Source: Streptomyces sp. NBC_00271 | GTDB taxonomy: Bacteria; Actinomycetota; Actinomycetes; Streptomycetales; Streptomycetaceae | Assembly (NCBI RefSeq): GCF_036178845.1 | Contig: NZ_CP108070.1 | Location: 9,362,001 to 9,426,000 of the forward strand | Direction: 5' to 3' | Length of the DNA stretch: 64,000 nt | Shown: positions 42,592 through 50,732 of the stretch, one piece after another | Numbering within the stretch: the first letter of the stretch is position 1 | How the letters are laid out: each line of letters begins with the position of its first letter | Position numbers and translations under genes: made by a program | Notes under the pieces: generated by a model | The model's input: the letters and a program-made list of their open reading frames with translations, nothing else | Databases searched by the model: none | Told to the model about the DNA's origin: nothing

Positions 42592-43991
42592 TACTGCAAC
42601 GGTGTTTGTGCTGAGTGGTGGGCAGTTTTCAGGGGCTGTGTCCGCGTCGTTTGTAGTGGCTGATGCGGGCCTGGTGCTGGCGTCGTCGTCGCCAGTGTGA
42701 CCAGTGCAGGATGTGGTTGACCGGGGTGGGGCGGCGGTTGGCGAGTCGGGTGATCAGGCGTCGGATCTCGGCGAGGCTGAGGTGGATGAGCTGGGAGGAT
42801 CCGTTTCTGCTTTCTCCATGTCCAGTTGTCGGGCCCGCAGGACGGTCAGGCAGGCGTGGGCGGCCATGGCCAGGGTCATGTGGCGGTGCCAGCCGGGGTA
42901 GCGGCGGACCTGGTAGTCGGCGAGGCCACATTCCTGTTTCGCGGTCTGGAAGCATTCCTCAACTGCCCACCTGCTTCCGGCGATGCGGATCAGCTCGTCC
43001 AGCGTGGTCCCGGCCGGGCAGTAGGCGATGTAGTAGGAGATCTCCTCGGGCCTGCTCACGCTGCGGCGGGCGAGAACCCAGTGGCGGCGGTCCTCGCGGT
43101 GCCAGGGCCGGACCTCGACGCGGGCCCAGTCATAGATCCGATGGCCGTGGGCTCCCTGCCCGCACGAGCGGCGCTTCCACTTCTGCCGTGGCAGTCCGGG
43201 AAACAGCTCGTGCACGGGGTGGTCGATGGACCAGCGGGTGACGACGGTGTCGTGCCGGGTGGTGGCCATGACATGGAAGACGTCGGCCTGCTCTAGCTCG
43301 AACCTCCAGCCCTTGCTGAAGCCGTAAGCGGCGTCCGCCGTCACCCACCCGAACGGGACCCGGTCGGCGATGGCCCGGCGGACCATCGCCTTGGCCACGG
43401 CCACCTTCGTCTCGAAGGCGACACTGTCGTCGATGCCGGCCCGCCGGCAGCGTTCCCGGTCGTCCGTCCATGAGGTGGGCAGATACAGACGGCGGTCGAT
43501 CAGCGTGCGTCCGCGGCCAGTGGCATAGGCGACGAAGACGCCGATCTGGGAGTTCTCCGTGCGGCCCGCAGTGCCGGAGTACTGCCTTTGCACCCCAGCC
43601 GAGCGAGTGCCCTTCTTCAGGAAGCCGGTGTCATCGACGATGAGCACCGCATCCCGGTCACCGAGGTTGTCGACCACGTATCGGCGCACGTCGTCGAGGA
43701 CCTCGTCGGCGTCCCACTCGATCCGGTTCAGCATCCGTTGGATGCGATCCGGCCCGGCATGGCCGGCCTCCTCAGCCAGGGTCCAGCCGTTCTTGCGCTG
43801 CAGCGGAGCGATCAGGCCCCGCATATAGGTCAACGCCGACTGGCGCGGCTCCTCCCGATTGAACCGGTGCACGAACCGCTCATGCAGAGCCTTCAGTTCA
43901 CCCGCCCACAGCCTGACATCAGCAAGGTCCCCACCCATGACCACACCAACGACCGAACTGGCCAGCAGTCACGGCAAAGACCGTTGCAGTA
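42592..43991 (-). mobile_element. IS701-family element, 1,400 bp, with CTAA duplication
   Basis: The ends are inverted repeats: TACTGCAACGGTGTTTG at the left and the complement TACTGCAACGGTCTTTG at the right, agreeing at 25 of 32 positions, with the first 12 perfect. Both ends are flanked by CTAA (42588-42591 and 43992-43995), the 4-bp target duplication expected for IS701. Its presence indicates a recent insertion that has not been rearranged. Confidence 0.93.
42754..43938 (-). CDS. IS701-family transposase, C-terminus frameshifted
   Basis: About 394 residues starting MGGDLADVRLWAGEL. DDE-type landmarks include VLIVDDTGFLKKGTRSAGVQ, GWVTADAAYGFSKGWRFEL and GSRWAVEECFQTAKQECGL with the Glu. 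Near 42810 the frame leaves the family: the expected tail (QLIHLSLAEIRRLITRLANR and WSHWRRRRQHQARISHYKR) continues in another frame to 42629. The protein therefore lacks about 55 C-terminal residues, though all catalytic residues remain. Confidence 0.85.
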   Translation of the reverse strand: MGGDLADVRLWAGELKALHERFVHRFNREEPRQSALTYMRGLIAPLQRKNGWTLAEEAGHAGPDRIQRMLNRIEWDADEVLDDVRRYVVDNLGDRDAVLIVDDTGFLKKGTRSAGVQRQYSGTAGRTENSQIGVFVAYATGRGRTLIDRRLYLPTSWTDDRERCRRAGIDDSVAFETKVAVAKAMVRRAIADRVPFGWVTADAAYGFSKGWRFELEQADVFHVMATTRHDTVVTRWSIDHPVHELFPGLPRQKWKRRSCGQGAHGHRIYDWARVEVRPWHREDRRHWVLARRSVSRPEEISYYIAYCPAGTTLDELIRIAGSRWAVEECFQTAKQECGLADYQVRRYPGWHRHMTLAMAAHACLTVLRARQLDMEKAETDPPSSSTSASPRSDA

Positions 43992-44007
43992 CTAACTAAG
44001 TCGCAGC

Positions 44008-44787
44008 ATGACGTCCATGTCCAAGAATCAGGAAGCGGTGGAAGAGCACCGCGGCACCGAAGCCCTGCTGGCCGTCCTCGACGCTGCGGACCAGATGCCG
44101 AGCGCCACTCGGCTGCGGGCCCGTTCCTACGAACTGCTGTCTCTCGTCCCGGACTCGACCGTAGTGGACGTCGGCTGCGGCGCCGGACGAGCCGTCGCCG
44201 AGCTGGCCGAACGCGGCATCCACGCGGTGGGCGTGGACCCCAGCCCGTGGATGCTGGCCGCGGCCCAGGAGCGGTGGCCGGAGGCCGAGTTCCTGGAGGC
44301 GGGGGCGGAGGATCTGCCGTTCGCCGACGGAAGCGTGCGCGGCTACCGTGCCGACAAGGTCTTCCACGTACTTCAGGAGCCAGGGCGCGCGGTGGCGGAG
44401 GCACGACGGATCCTCTGCCCGGGCGGCAGAATCGTCCTGATCGGTCAGGACTGGGACGCCATCATGATCGACTCGGATGACGCGGCGCTCACCCGCACGA
44501 TCGTGCACGCCCGCGCCGACCTCCTGGGCACGCCCCGCGCCGGCCGTCAGTACCGCAGCCTGCTCCTGGCCGGTGGCTTCGACGATGTCACGGTCGAGGT
44601 GCACACCAGCGTGTTCACCGACCCCGCGACGCTGTCGCTGCTCGCGAGGCTCGCCGAGTCGGCCTGCGCCGGCGGCGCCGTCGGCCGTGACCAGGCGGAT
44701 CAGTGGCTTGCCGAACAGCGCCGACGCGCCGAGGCCGGCCGATTCCTCGTCGCCATCCCGTTCTTCGTGGCCTCCGCCTCCGCCTGA
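44008..44787 (+). CDS. class I SAM-dependent methyltransferase
   Basis: The 259-residue protein has the methyltransferase signature VVDVGCGAGRAVAEL (motif I, about 52-66), acidic post-I VGVDPSPWML, AEDLPFADGSVRGYRADKVF (motif II) and ILCPGGRIVLIGQDWD (motif III). It resembles UbiE/COQ5-like small-molecule methyltransferases; the substrate is unknown. Its start lies 12 bases after the IS701 target duplication, so its natural promoter is now 1.4 kb away. Expression may depend on the IS end or be lost. Confidence 0.88.
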   Translation: MTSMSKNQEAVEEHRGTEALLAVLDAADQMPSATRLRARSYELLSLVPDSTVVDVGCGAGRAVAELAERGIHAVGVDPSPWMLAAAQERWPEAEFLEAGAEDLPFADGSVRGYRADKVFHVLQEPGRAVAEARRILCPGGRIVLIGQDWDAIMIDSDDAALTRTIVHARADLLGTPRAGRQYRSLLLAGGFDDVTVEVHTSVFTDPATLSLLARLAESACAGGAVGRDQADQWLAEQRRRAEAGRFLVAIPFFVASASA

Positions 44788-44923
44788 AGTGCCGTCCGGC
44801 CGCCTGCATCGGAAGCCGTTCGAGAACTTCGTGGAACCAACGCCTTGAGACACCACAGTTGGCCGACTGTCTTCGACCGAACCCAGCAACCCGACACGGC
44901 ATGAGCTCCTGCCTGGGCAGGCA

Positions 44924-45391
44924 TCATTTTCCAGACGAAGCGACGGAGTAGCTCAGGTCCATGGCCGTCAGCGAGACAGGCTCCAAGCGGAGCCACATCG
45001 TGCCCCGTTCGCCCGGATCGTCATACAGATAGCGCACGAACCGTTCATCCCAAACAGCTTCGTCCGCGCCCAAATAGCGGGACAGCTTACGTCGGCCCCT
45101 CGGCACGTCGAAAGGCACGAGCTCAGCCCGTCCTCGGGCGATCACCTGCTGAACACGTCCCGTCGCGAGGTCGCATTCATCCACCACGAGAGCGACTTTC
45201 GGATCATCCTTCACCCGGTCGAACAAACGGGCCCACGGGCCCGTCAGCACCCAGAAGGCCTCGTCCTCCCACAGGAACCAGACGGGACGCACCGTGGGCC
45301 CGCTGGTCGCCATGCGAGCAGTCAGCGGCCGCCGCAGGAACGCGTCCACGTCGAAATCACGAGATGCCACAGCCCCATGTTCCGGCTTCAC
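44924..45391 (-). CDS. pyridoxamine-5'-phosphate oxidase-like flavin protein
   Basis: The 155-residue protein has the split-barrel pattern of the PNPOx-like superfamily: RPLTARMATSGPTVRPVWFL (flavin-proximal strand pair), FWVLTGPWARLFDRVKDDPK, VALVVDECDLATGRVQQVIA, GRAELVPFD, and a C-terminal MWLRLEPVSLTAMDLSY. Members bind FMN or F420 and reduce small molecules or act in haem degradation; no specific activity can be assigned. It stands alone at the edge of the accessory region. Confidence 0.8.
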   Translation of the reverse strand: MKPEHGAVASRDFDVDAFLRRPLTARMATSGPTVRPVWFLWEDEAFWVLTGPWARLFDRVKDDPKVALVVDECDLATGRVQQVIARGRAELVPFDVPRGRRKLSRYLGADEAVWDERFVRYLYDDPGERGTMWLRLEPVSLTAMDLSYSVASSGK

Positions 45392-45796
45392 GCGTCACTT
45401 TCCTACCGACCTCCGACCTAGGGCGCGTTTTCGAAAGTGGATCTTGTTGGTGAGAAGACTCGACGCGGGCCCAGTCGAACACGCGCGGGCCGTGGGCACC
45501 GCACCAACGGGCAACGAAGCGGACACCAGGGCCCGTCACCCACCCGAGCCCCGCACCACCTCCCCGTTCGCCAACTACCAATCGGCGAACTCGCCAACAA
45601 GGAATCGGCACGGCGCCAGGACCCGGACCCATCAACGCTTGGCTCGCCGACCACCGCTCGTGGTCACATCACCGTGGGCCACCGTGAGGGCCGGCCGACC
45701 GTTCGTCGCGTGATGGATACCGCTCACCGCATACCGTCGACGAGTTGGTGTCGAACGGCTTCACAACCGGGCAACCGCTTCCTATCGTCCGGGATC
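45392..45796. other. border region with IS701-like remnant
   Basis: On the minus strand, around 45440-45560, RFVARWCGAHGPRVFDWARV resembles the GAHGHRIYDWARVE segment of IS701 transposases and is the last visible transposon debris. After about 45,700 the DNA becomes ordinary upstream sequence of the MFS carrier. No gene is supported. Confidence 0.5.
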
Positions 45797-47134
45797 ATGA
45801 GTCCCCCTGTCGCGCCACCCGGCTGGAGCCGCTGGCTCGTCCCGCCCGCCGCACTGTCCGTCCACCTCTCCATCGGCCAGGCGTACGCCTGGAGCGTCTT
45901 CAAGCCGCCGCTCGAATCCGCGCTCGGCCTCAGCGGGACCCAGAGCGCGCTGCCCTTCCAGCTCGGCATCGTCATGCTCGGACTGTCCGCCGCGTTCGGC
46001 GGCACCCTCGTCGAGCGCAACGGACCGCGCTGGGCGATGACCGTCGCCCTGGTCTGCTTCTCCACCGGCTTCCTGATCGCCTCGCTCGGCGCCGCCACCG
46101 AGCAGTACTGGCTGATCGTGTTCGGCTACGGCTTCGTCGGCGGGATCGGCCTCGGCATCGGCTACATCTCACCCGTATCGACCCTGATCAAGTGGTTCCC
46201 GGACCGGCCCGGCATGGCCACCGGCATCGCGATCATGGGCTTCGGCGGCGGTGCGCTCATCGCCTCGCCGTGGTCCGCGCAGATGCTGAAGTCCTTCGGT
46301 TCCGACTCCTCCGGCATCGCGCTCGCCTTCCTCGTGCACGGGCTGTCGTACGCCGTCTTCATGACGCTCGGCGTCCTGCTGGTGCGGGTGCCGCGCGGCG
46401 ACAAACCGCCGGTCAAGGCCGGACCCGCGCCGCTCGACGGGGTGCAGGTGTCCGCGAACAGCGCCGTGCGCACCCCGCAGTTCTGGTGCCTGTGGGTCGT
46501 GCTCTGCATGAACGTGACCGCGGGCATCGGCATCCTGGAGAAGGCCGCCCCGATGATCACGGACTTCTTCGCGGACACCTCCACCCCGGTGTCGGTCTCC
46601 GCCGCCGCGGGCTTCGTGGCGCTGCTCTCGGCCGCGAACATGGCGGGCCGGATCGGCTGGTCCTCCACGTCCGACCTGATCGGCCGCAAGAACATCTACC
46701 GCGTCTATCTCGGCGTGGGCGCGATCATGTATCTGCTGATCTCGCAGTTCGGGGACTCCTCCAAGCCCCTGTTCATCATCTGCGCCCTGGTGATCCTCTC
46801 CTTCTACGGCGGTGGCTTCGCGACGATTCCCGCCTACCTGAAGGACCTCTTCGGCACCTATCAGGTCGGCGCCATCCACGGCCGGCTGCTCACCGCCTGG
46901 TCCATGGCGGGCGTTCTCGGCCCGCTGATCGTCAACTGGATCGCGGACCGGCAGAAGGACGCGGGCAAGCACGGCGCCGCGCTCTACGACACCTCGTTCC
47001 TGATCATGATCGGGCTGCTGGTCGTCGGGTTCGTCGCCAATGAGCTGGTGCGACCCGTCCACGCCCGCCACCACATCCCCGCCCCGAGGGAGGCCGCCGA
47101 TGACGACTCCGTCCAGCCCCAGCAGTCCGCCTGA
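45797..47134 (+). CDS. OFA-family MFS transporter (oxalate/formate type)
   Basis: The 445-residue carrier starts at ATG 45797 and has twelve predicted membrane helices. OFA landmarks are SIGQAYAWSVFKPPLE in helix 1, GFVGGIGLGIGYISPVSTLI in helix 4, KWFPDRPGMATGIAIMGFG, and the second-half AGRIGWSSTSDLIGRKN. Members exchange small carboxylates such as oxalate, formate or lactate; the actual substrate is not deducible. The gene for its small partner overlaps the last 35 bases. Confidence 0.9.
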   Translation: MSPPVAPPGWSRWLVPPAALSVHLSIGQAYAWSVFKPPLESALGLSGTQSALPFQLGIVMLGLSAAFGGTLVERNGPRWAMTVALVCFSTGFLIASLGAATEQYWLIVFGYGFVGGIGLGIGYISPVSTLIKWFPDRPGMATGIAIMGFGGGALIASPWSAQMLKSFGSDSSGIALAFLVHGLSYAVFMTLGVLLVRVPRGDKPPVKAGPAPLDGVQVSANSAVRTPQFWCLWVVLCMNVTAGIGILEKAAPMITDFFADTSTPVSVSAAAGFVALLSAANMAGRIGWSSTSDLIGRKNIYRVYLGVGAIMYLLISQFGDSSKPLFIICALVILSFYGGGFATIPAYLKDLFGTYQVGAIHGRLLTAWSMAGVLGPLIVNWIADRQKDAGKHGAALYDTSFLIMIGLLVVGFVANELVRPVHARHHIPAPREAADDDSVQPQQSA

Positions 47135-47237
47135 CCGCCGTCCACTGATCGCCTTCGCCTGGCTGTGGGTGGGGGCGCCGCTCTGCTACGGCCTGTACGA
47201 GCTCGTCCTGAAGGCCAAACAGCTGTTCACCGGGTAA
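47100..47237 (+). CDS. MFS transporter small subunit
   Basis: Forty-five residues with one membrane helix (PLIAFAWLWVGAPLCYGLYE) and a short basic end. Single-helix partners of this kind are consistently encoded right after OFA-type carriers in actinobacteria. The ATG at 47100 lies 35 bases inside the carrier gene, so the two are translated together. Role probably stability or gating of the carrier (inference). Confidence 0.75.
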   Translation: MTTPSSPSSPPDRRPLIAFAWLWVGAPLCYGLYELVLKAKQLFTG

Positions 47238-47417
47238 CGCCCGGCGTACGGACTGCGGCGCCGGGCAGGTGTGCGGACGCTGGTAGGGCGTCCGAAGGTC
47301 TGACAGAAGCCGACAAGCCTGACGCCGCTTTCCTGTGGCAACACCTGCCGTCGTACCCGTGAGTCACTGATCAGACTGGAGGATCCCCCTACCCAAGGCA
47401 ACGAGGGAGACCCCCCA

Positions 47418-48365
47418 ATGAACGGCTCACGCATCGCGGCCGTCGGCCACTACCAGCCCGCCAAGGTACTCACCAACGAGGACCTGGCGGGCCTGGTCGA
47501 CACCAGTGACGAGTGGATCACGAGCCGGGTGGGCATCCGCACGCGCCACATCGCCGGTCCCGACGAGCCCGTCGACGAGCTGGCCGCGCACGCCGCGGCC
47601 AAGGCGCTCGCGGCGGCCGGTCTGACCGCGGGCGACATCGACCTGGTGCTGGTCGCGACCTCCACGGCGATCGACCGCTCCCCGAACATGGCGGCTCGGG
47701 TCGCCGCCCGCCTCGGCGTGCCCTCCCCGGCCGCCATGGACGTCAACGTGGTCTGCGCGGGCTTCACGCACGCGCTCGCCACCGCCGACCACGCCGTGCG
47801 CGCGGGGGCGGCGACTCGCGCCCTCGTCATCGGCGCGGACAAGATGTCCGAGGTCACGGACTGGAGCGACCGTACGACCTGTGTCCTGGTCGGGGACGGG
47901 GCGGGGGCCGCGGTGGTCGAGGCCGCCGCTCCCGGCACCGAGCCCGGCATCGGGCCGGTGCTGTGGGGATCGGTGCCCGAGATGGGGCACGCCGTACGCA
48001 TCGAGGGCACGCCCCCGCGCTTCGCGCAGGAGGGACAGAGCGTCTACCGCTGGGCGACGACACGGCTCCCGGCGATCGCCCGGCAGGCCTGCGAGCGGTC
48101 CGGGCTCGCGCCCGAGGACCTCGCCGCGGTCGTCCTGCACCAGGCGAACCTGCGCATCATCGAACCCCTCGCCGCGAAGATCGGCGCCGTGAACGCCGTC
48201 GTCGCGCGCGATGTCGTCGACTCCGGGAACACCTCCGCCGCCAGCATCCCGATCGCCTTCTCCAAGCTCGTCGAACGCGGCGAGATCAGCACCGGCGACC
48301 CGGTGCTCCTGTTCGGCTTCGGCGGCAACCTCTCGTACGCGGGACAGGTCGTCCGCTGCCCCTGA
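47418..48365 (+). CDS. fabH: beta-ketoacyl-ACP synthase III (FabH-like)
   Basis: The 315-residue enzyme has the FabH triad: Cys in DVNVVCAGFTHALATAD (about 113), His in VVLHQANLRIIEPL (about 240) and Asn in DSGNTSAASIPIAF (about 270), plus the FGFGGNLSYAGQ end. These enzymes condense acyl-CoA with malonyl-ACP or transfer acyl groups. It is not in a fatty-acid operon, so it is an extra KASIII, either for branched starter choice or a dedicated acyl transfer. The ribosome-binding site is GAGGGAG before ATG 47418. Confidence 0.88.
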   Translation: MNGSRIAAVGHYQPAKVLTNEDLAGLVDTSDEWITSRVGIRTRHIAGPDEPVDELAAHAAAKALAAAGLTAGDIDLVLVATSTAIDRSPNMAARVAARLGVPSPAAMDVNVVCAGFTHALATADHAVRAGAATRALVIGADKMSEVTDWSDRTTCVLVGDGAGAAVVEAAAPGTEPGIGPVLWGSVPEMGHAVRIEGTPPRFAQEGQSVYRWATTRLPAIARQACERSGLAPEDLAAVVLHQANLRIIEPLAAKIGAVNAVVARDVVDSGNTSAASIPIAFSKLVERGEISTGDPVLLFGFGGNLSYAGQVVRCP

Positions 48366-48527
48366 CGTGCGCGGACAACGGGGTGTGACGTGTCCGACTC
48401 TCCCCGGGCCTGGCCATGGTGCGCCGTAGACTGTAGACGAAAGACAATCGATACTGTCTGTTGACACCTGCTTTCCGGTGACGGTGGCGGTGACGGTGAC
48501 GGGAAGGCTCGGCAGGAGGGGACCCCG

Positions 48528-49202
48528 ATGTTGTCGACAGGACTGCCGCCGGGGGCGGTGCCCAAGCTCGAACGGCCAGGCCCGCTGCGCGACCGCGTCT
48601 ACGAGGCGCTGCTCGAACTCATCACGACCCGCGCCCTCCAGCCTGGCCAGCACCTGGTCGAGAGCGAGCTCGCCGGGCATCTCGGCGTCTCCCGGCAGCC
48701 GGTCCGCGAGGCGCTCCAGCGGCTGAACACGGAGGGGTGGGTCGATCTTCGGCCCGCCCAGGGCGCCTTCGTGCATGAGCCGACCGAGGAGGAGGCCGAC
48801 CAGCTCCTCACGGTCCGTACGCTGCTGGAGGCCGAGGCCGCCCGGCTCGCCGCCGCCAACGCGGGCACCGCCGGCATCACCGCGCTCGAGGAGCTGTGCG
48901 CCGAGGGTGAGCGCGCGGTCGCCGCCGACGACGTGGACGGCGCGGTCGCGATGAACGCCCGCTTCCACGCGAAGGTCATGGAGCTCGCCGGCAACGCGGT
49001 CCTCGCCGAGTTGGCCGCCCAGGTCGACCGCCGGGTCCGCTGGTACTACACCCCGGTCGCCCGGCAGCGCGGCCACCAGTCCTGGATCGAGCACCGCGAC
49101 CTCATCGCGGCCATCGCCGCCCGCGACGAACCCCGCGCCACCCAGGTCATGCGCGCCCACACGGAGCACACGCGCAAGACGTACCACGAGCGCGAGAAGT
49201 AG
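48528..49202 (+). CDS. GntR-family regulator, FadR/FCD subfamily
   Basis: The 224-residue protein has an N-terminal winged helix (LRDRVYEALLELITTRALQP, ESELAGHLGVSRQPVREALQ) and a C-terminal all-helical FCD domain (RTLLEAEAARLAA, MNARFHAKVMELAGN, HRDLIAAIAARDEPRA) with the His residues that coordinate a metal in carboxylate-sensing members. It likely binds an organic acid and could control the OFA carrier or the downstream sugar genes. The upstream region has CTGTAGAC and GACAATCGATACTGTC-type dyads at about 48431-48458 as candidate autoregulatory sites. Confidence 0.88.
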   Translation: MLSTGLPPGAVPKLERPGPLRDRVYEALLELITTRALQPGQHLVESELAGHLGVSRQPVREALQRLNTEGWVDLRPAQGAFVHEPTEEEADQLLTVRTLLEAEAARLAAANAGTAGITALEELCAEGERAVAADDVDGAVAMNARFHAKVMELAGNAVLAELAAQVDRRVRWYYTPVARQRGHQSWIEHRDLIAAIAARDEPRATQVMRAHTEHTRKTYHEREK

Positions 49203-49241
49203 CCCATAGAGAAGTAGCCCACCTCATTCGGGCGCCCCCCT

Positions 49242-49270
49242 GAGACCCGGACCGGCCGCGTCCGGGTCTC
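49242..49270 (+). terminator. intrinsic terminator after GntR gene
   Basis: GAGACCCGGA (49242-49251) pairs perfectly with TCCGGGTCTC (49261-49270), followed by TCTTTG. This is a textbook hairpin with a short T tract that isolates the regulator from the sugar operon. Confidence 0.88.
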
Positions 49271-49286
49271 TCTTTGTCCACTCAGT

Positions 49287-49323
49287 GGAGAAAGTTGATG
49301 GCAATGTCTGCGCAACTTCTTCC
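49287..49323. promoter_or_regulatory. inverted repeat upstream of ROK operon, candidate operator
   Basis: GGAGAAAGTTG (49287-49297) and CAACTTCTTCC (49313-49323) form an inverted repeat matching at 9 of 11 positions with a 15-base spacer, 100 bp before the ROK regulator start. ROK repressors bind such spaced A/T-containing dyads, so autoregulation is plausible. Confidence 0.55.
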
Positions 49324-49422
49324 CACCCCCGGCAGTCGCTGCTACGTTCCCATCGAAAGCAAGCCACCGGTGATGTGGCCAAAACTCGTTGGACACTGGC
49401 CGATTGAGGCGGGGAGGGGCTC

Positions 49423-50613
49423 GTGAGACGCATGACGGCACGACCCGCGAACGCGCACCAGGCGCGACTGCTGCGACTGCTGCGCGACGGCGGCCCCAAC
49501 TCCCGGGCCCAGCTCGGCGACCAGATCGACCTCTCCCGGTCGAAACTGGCCGTCGAGGTGGAACGGCTCCTGGAGACCGGGCTCGTGGTCGCCGACGGCC
49601 TCGCCGCATCCCGCGGCGGCCGCCGCTCCCACAACATCCGGCTCGCCCCGGCGCTGCGCTTCCTCGGCGTCGACATCGGGGCCACCTCGATCGACGTGGC
49701 CGTCACCAACGCGGAACTGGAGGTCCTGGGGCACATCAACCAGCCCATGGACGTCCGTGAGGGACCGGTCGCAGTCTTCGAGCAAGTCCTTTCCATGGCC
49801 GCCAAGTTGAGGTCATCGGGGCTCGCGGAGGAATTCGACGGCGCCGGGATCGGCGTCCCGGGTCCGGTCCGCTTCCCCGAGGGCGTTCCGGTCGCACCGC
49901 CGATCATGCCCGGCTGGGACGGCTTCCCGGTCCGCGAGGCGCTCAGCCAGGATCTGGGCTGCCCCGTCATGGTCGACAACGACGTGAACCTGATGGCGAT
50001 GGGGGAGCAGCACGCGGGCGTCGCACGCTCCGTGGGCGACTTCCTCTGCGTCAAGATCGGCACCGGCATCGGCTGCGGCATCGTCGTCGGTGGTGAGGTC
50101 TACCGCGGTACGACGGGCAGCGCCGGCGACATCGGGCACATCCAGGCCGTACCCGACGGGCGTCCGTGCGCCTGCGGCAACCGGGGCTGCCTGGAGGCCC
50201 ACTTCAGCGGCGCCGCGCTCGCCCGGGACGCCACCGAGGCAGCCCAGCAGGGGCTTTCGGCGGAGCTCGCCGCGCGGCTGGAGGCGGCGGGCACGCTGAG
50301 CGCCGTCGACGTCGCCGCCGCGGCCGCCGCGGGCGACGCCACCGCCCTCGGACTGATCCGCGAGGGCGGCAACCGCACCGGGCAGGTCATCGCCGGCCTC
50401 GTCTCGTTCTTCAACCCCGGCCTGGTGGTGATCGGCGGCGGCGTCACCGGCCTCGGCCACACGCTGCTCGCCGCGATCCGCACGCAGGTGTACCGCCAGT
50501 CGCTGCCGCTGGCGACCGGCAACCTACCCATCGTGCTCGGGGAGTTGGGGCCGACCGCCGGGGTCATCGGCGCGGCCCGGCTCATCAGCGACCACCTGTT
50601 CTCGCCCGCGTAA
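49423..50613 (+). CDS. ROK-family transcriptional regulator
   Basis: The 396-residue protein starts at GTG 49423 after GGGGAGGGG. An N-terminal winged helix (ARLLRLLRDGGPNSRAQLGD, SRSKLAVEVERLLETGLV) is fused to an ROK sugar-kinase-like domain with phosphate motif FLGVDIGATSIDVAVTN, DNDVNLMAMGEQ and the zinc motif CACGNRGCLEAHFSG. It senses a sugar or its metabolite and likely represses the ABC and catabolic genes that follow. A kinase activity is unlikely with this N-terminal DNA-binding domain. Confidence 0.9.
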   Translation: MRRMTARPANAHQARLLRLLRDGGPNSRAQLGDQIDLSRSKLAVEVERLLETGLVVADGLAASRGGRRSHNIRLAPALRFLGVDIGATSIDVAVTNAELEVLGHINQPMDVREGPVAVFEQVLSMAAKLRSSGLAEEFDGAGIGVPGPVRFPEGVPVAPPIMPGWDGFPVREALSQDLGCPVMVDNDVNLMAMGEQHAGVARSVGDFLCVKIGTGIGCGIVVGGEVYRGTTGSAGDIGHIQAVPDGRPCACGNRGCLEAHFSGAALARDATEAAQQGLSAELAARLEAAGTLSAVDVAAAAAAGDATALGLIREGGNRTGQVIAGLVSFFNPGLVVIGGGVTGLGHTLLAAIRTQVYRQSLPLATGNLPIVLGELGPTAGVIGAARLISDHLFSPA

Positions 50614-50732
50614 CCCTGCCAGAGCCGCACGAAACACTCCTGCCAGAGCCGCACCCAAGGTCACCCCCCCGTACAGCGCCCTGCTTCGCCCTGCCCTGAA
50701 ACCGGCCCGCACGCCCGCCAAGGGGAACCGTC

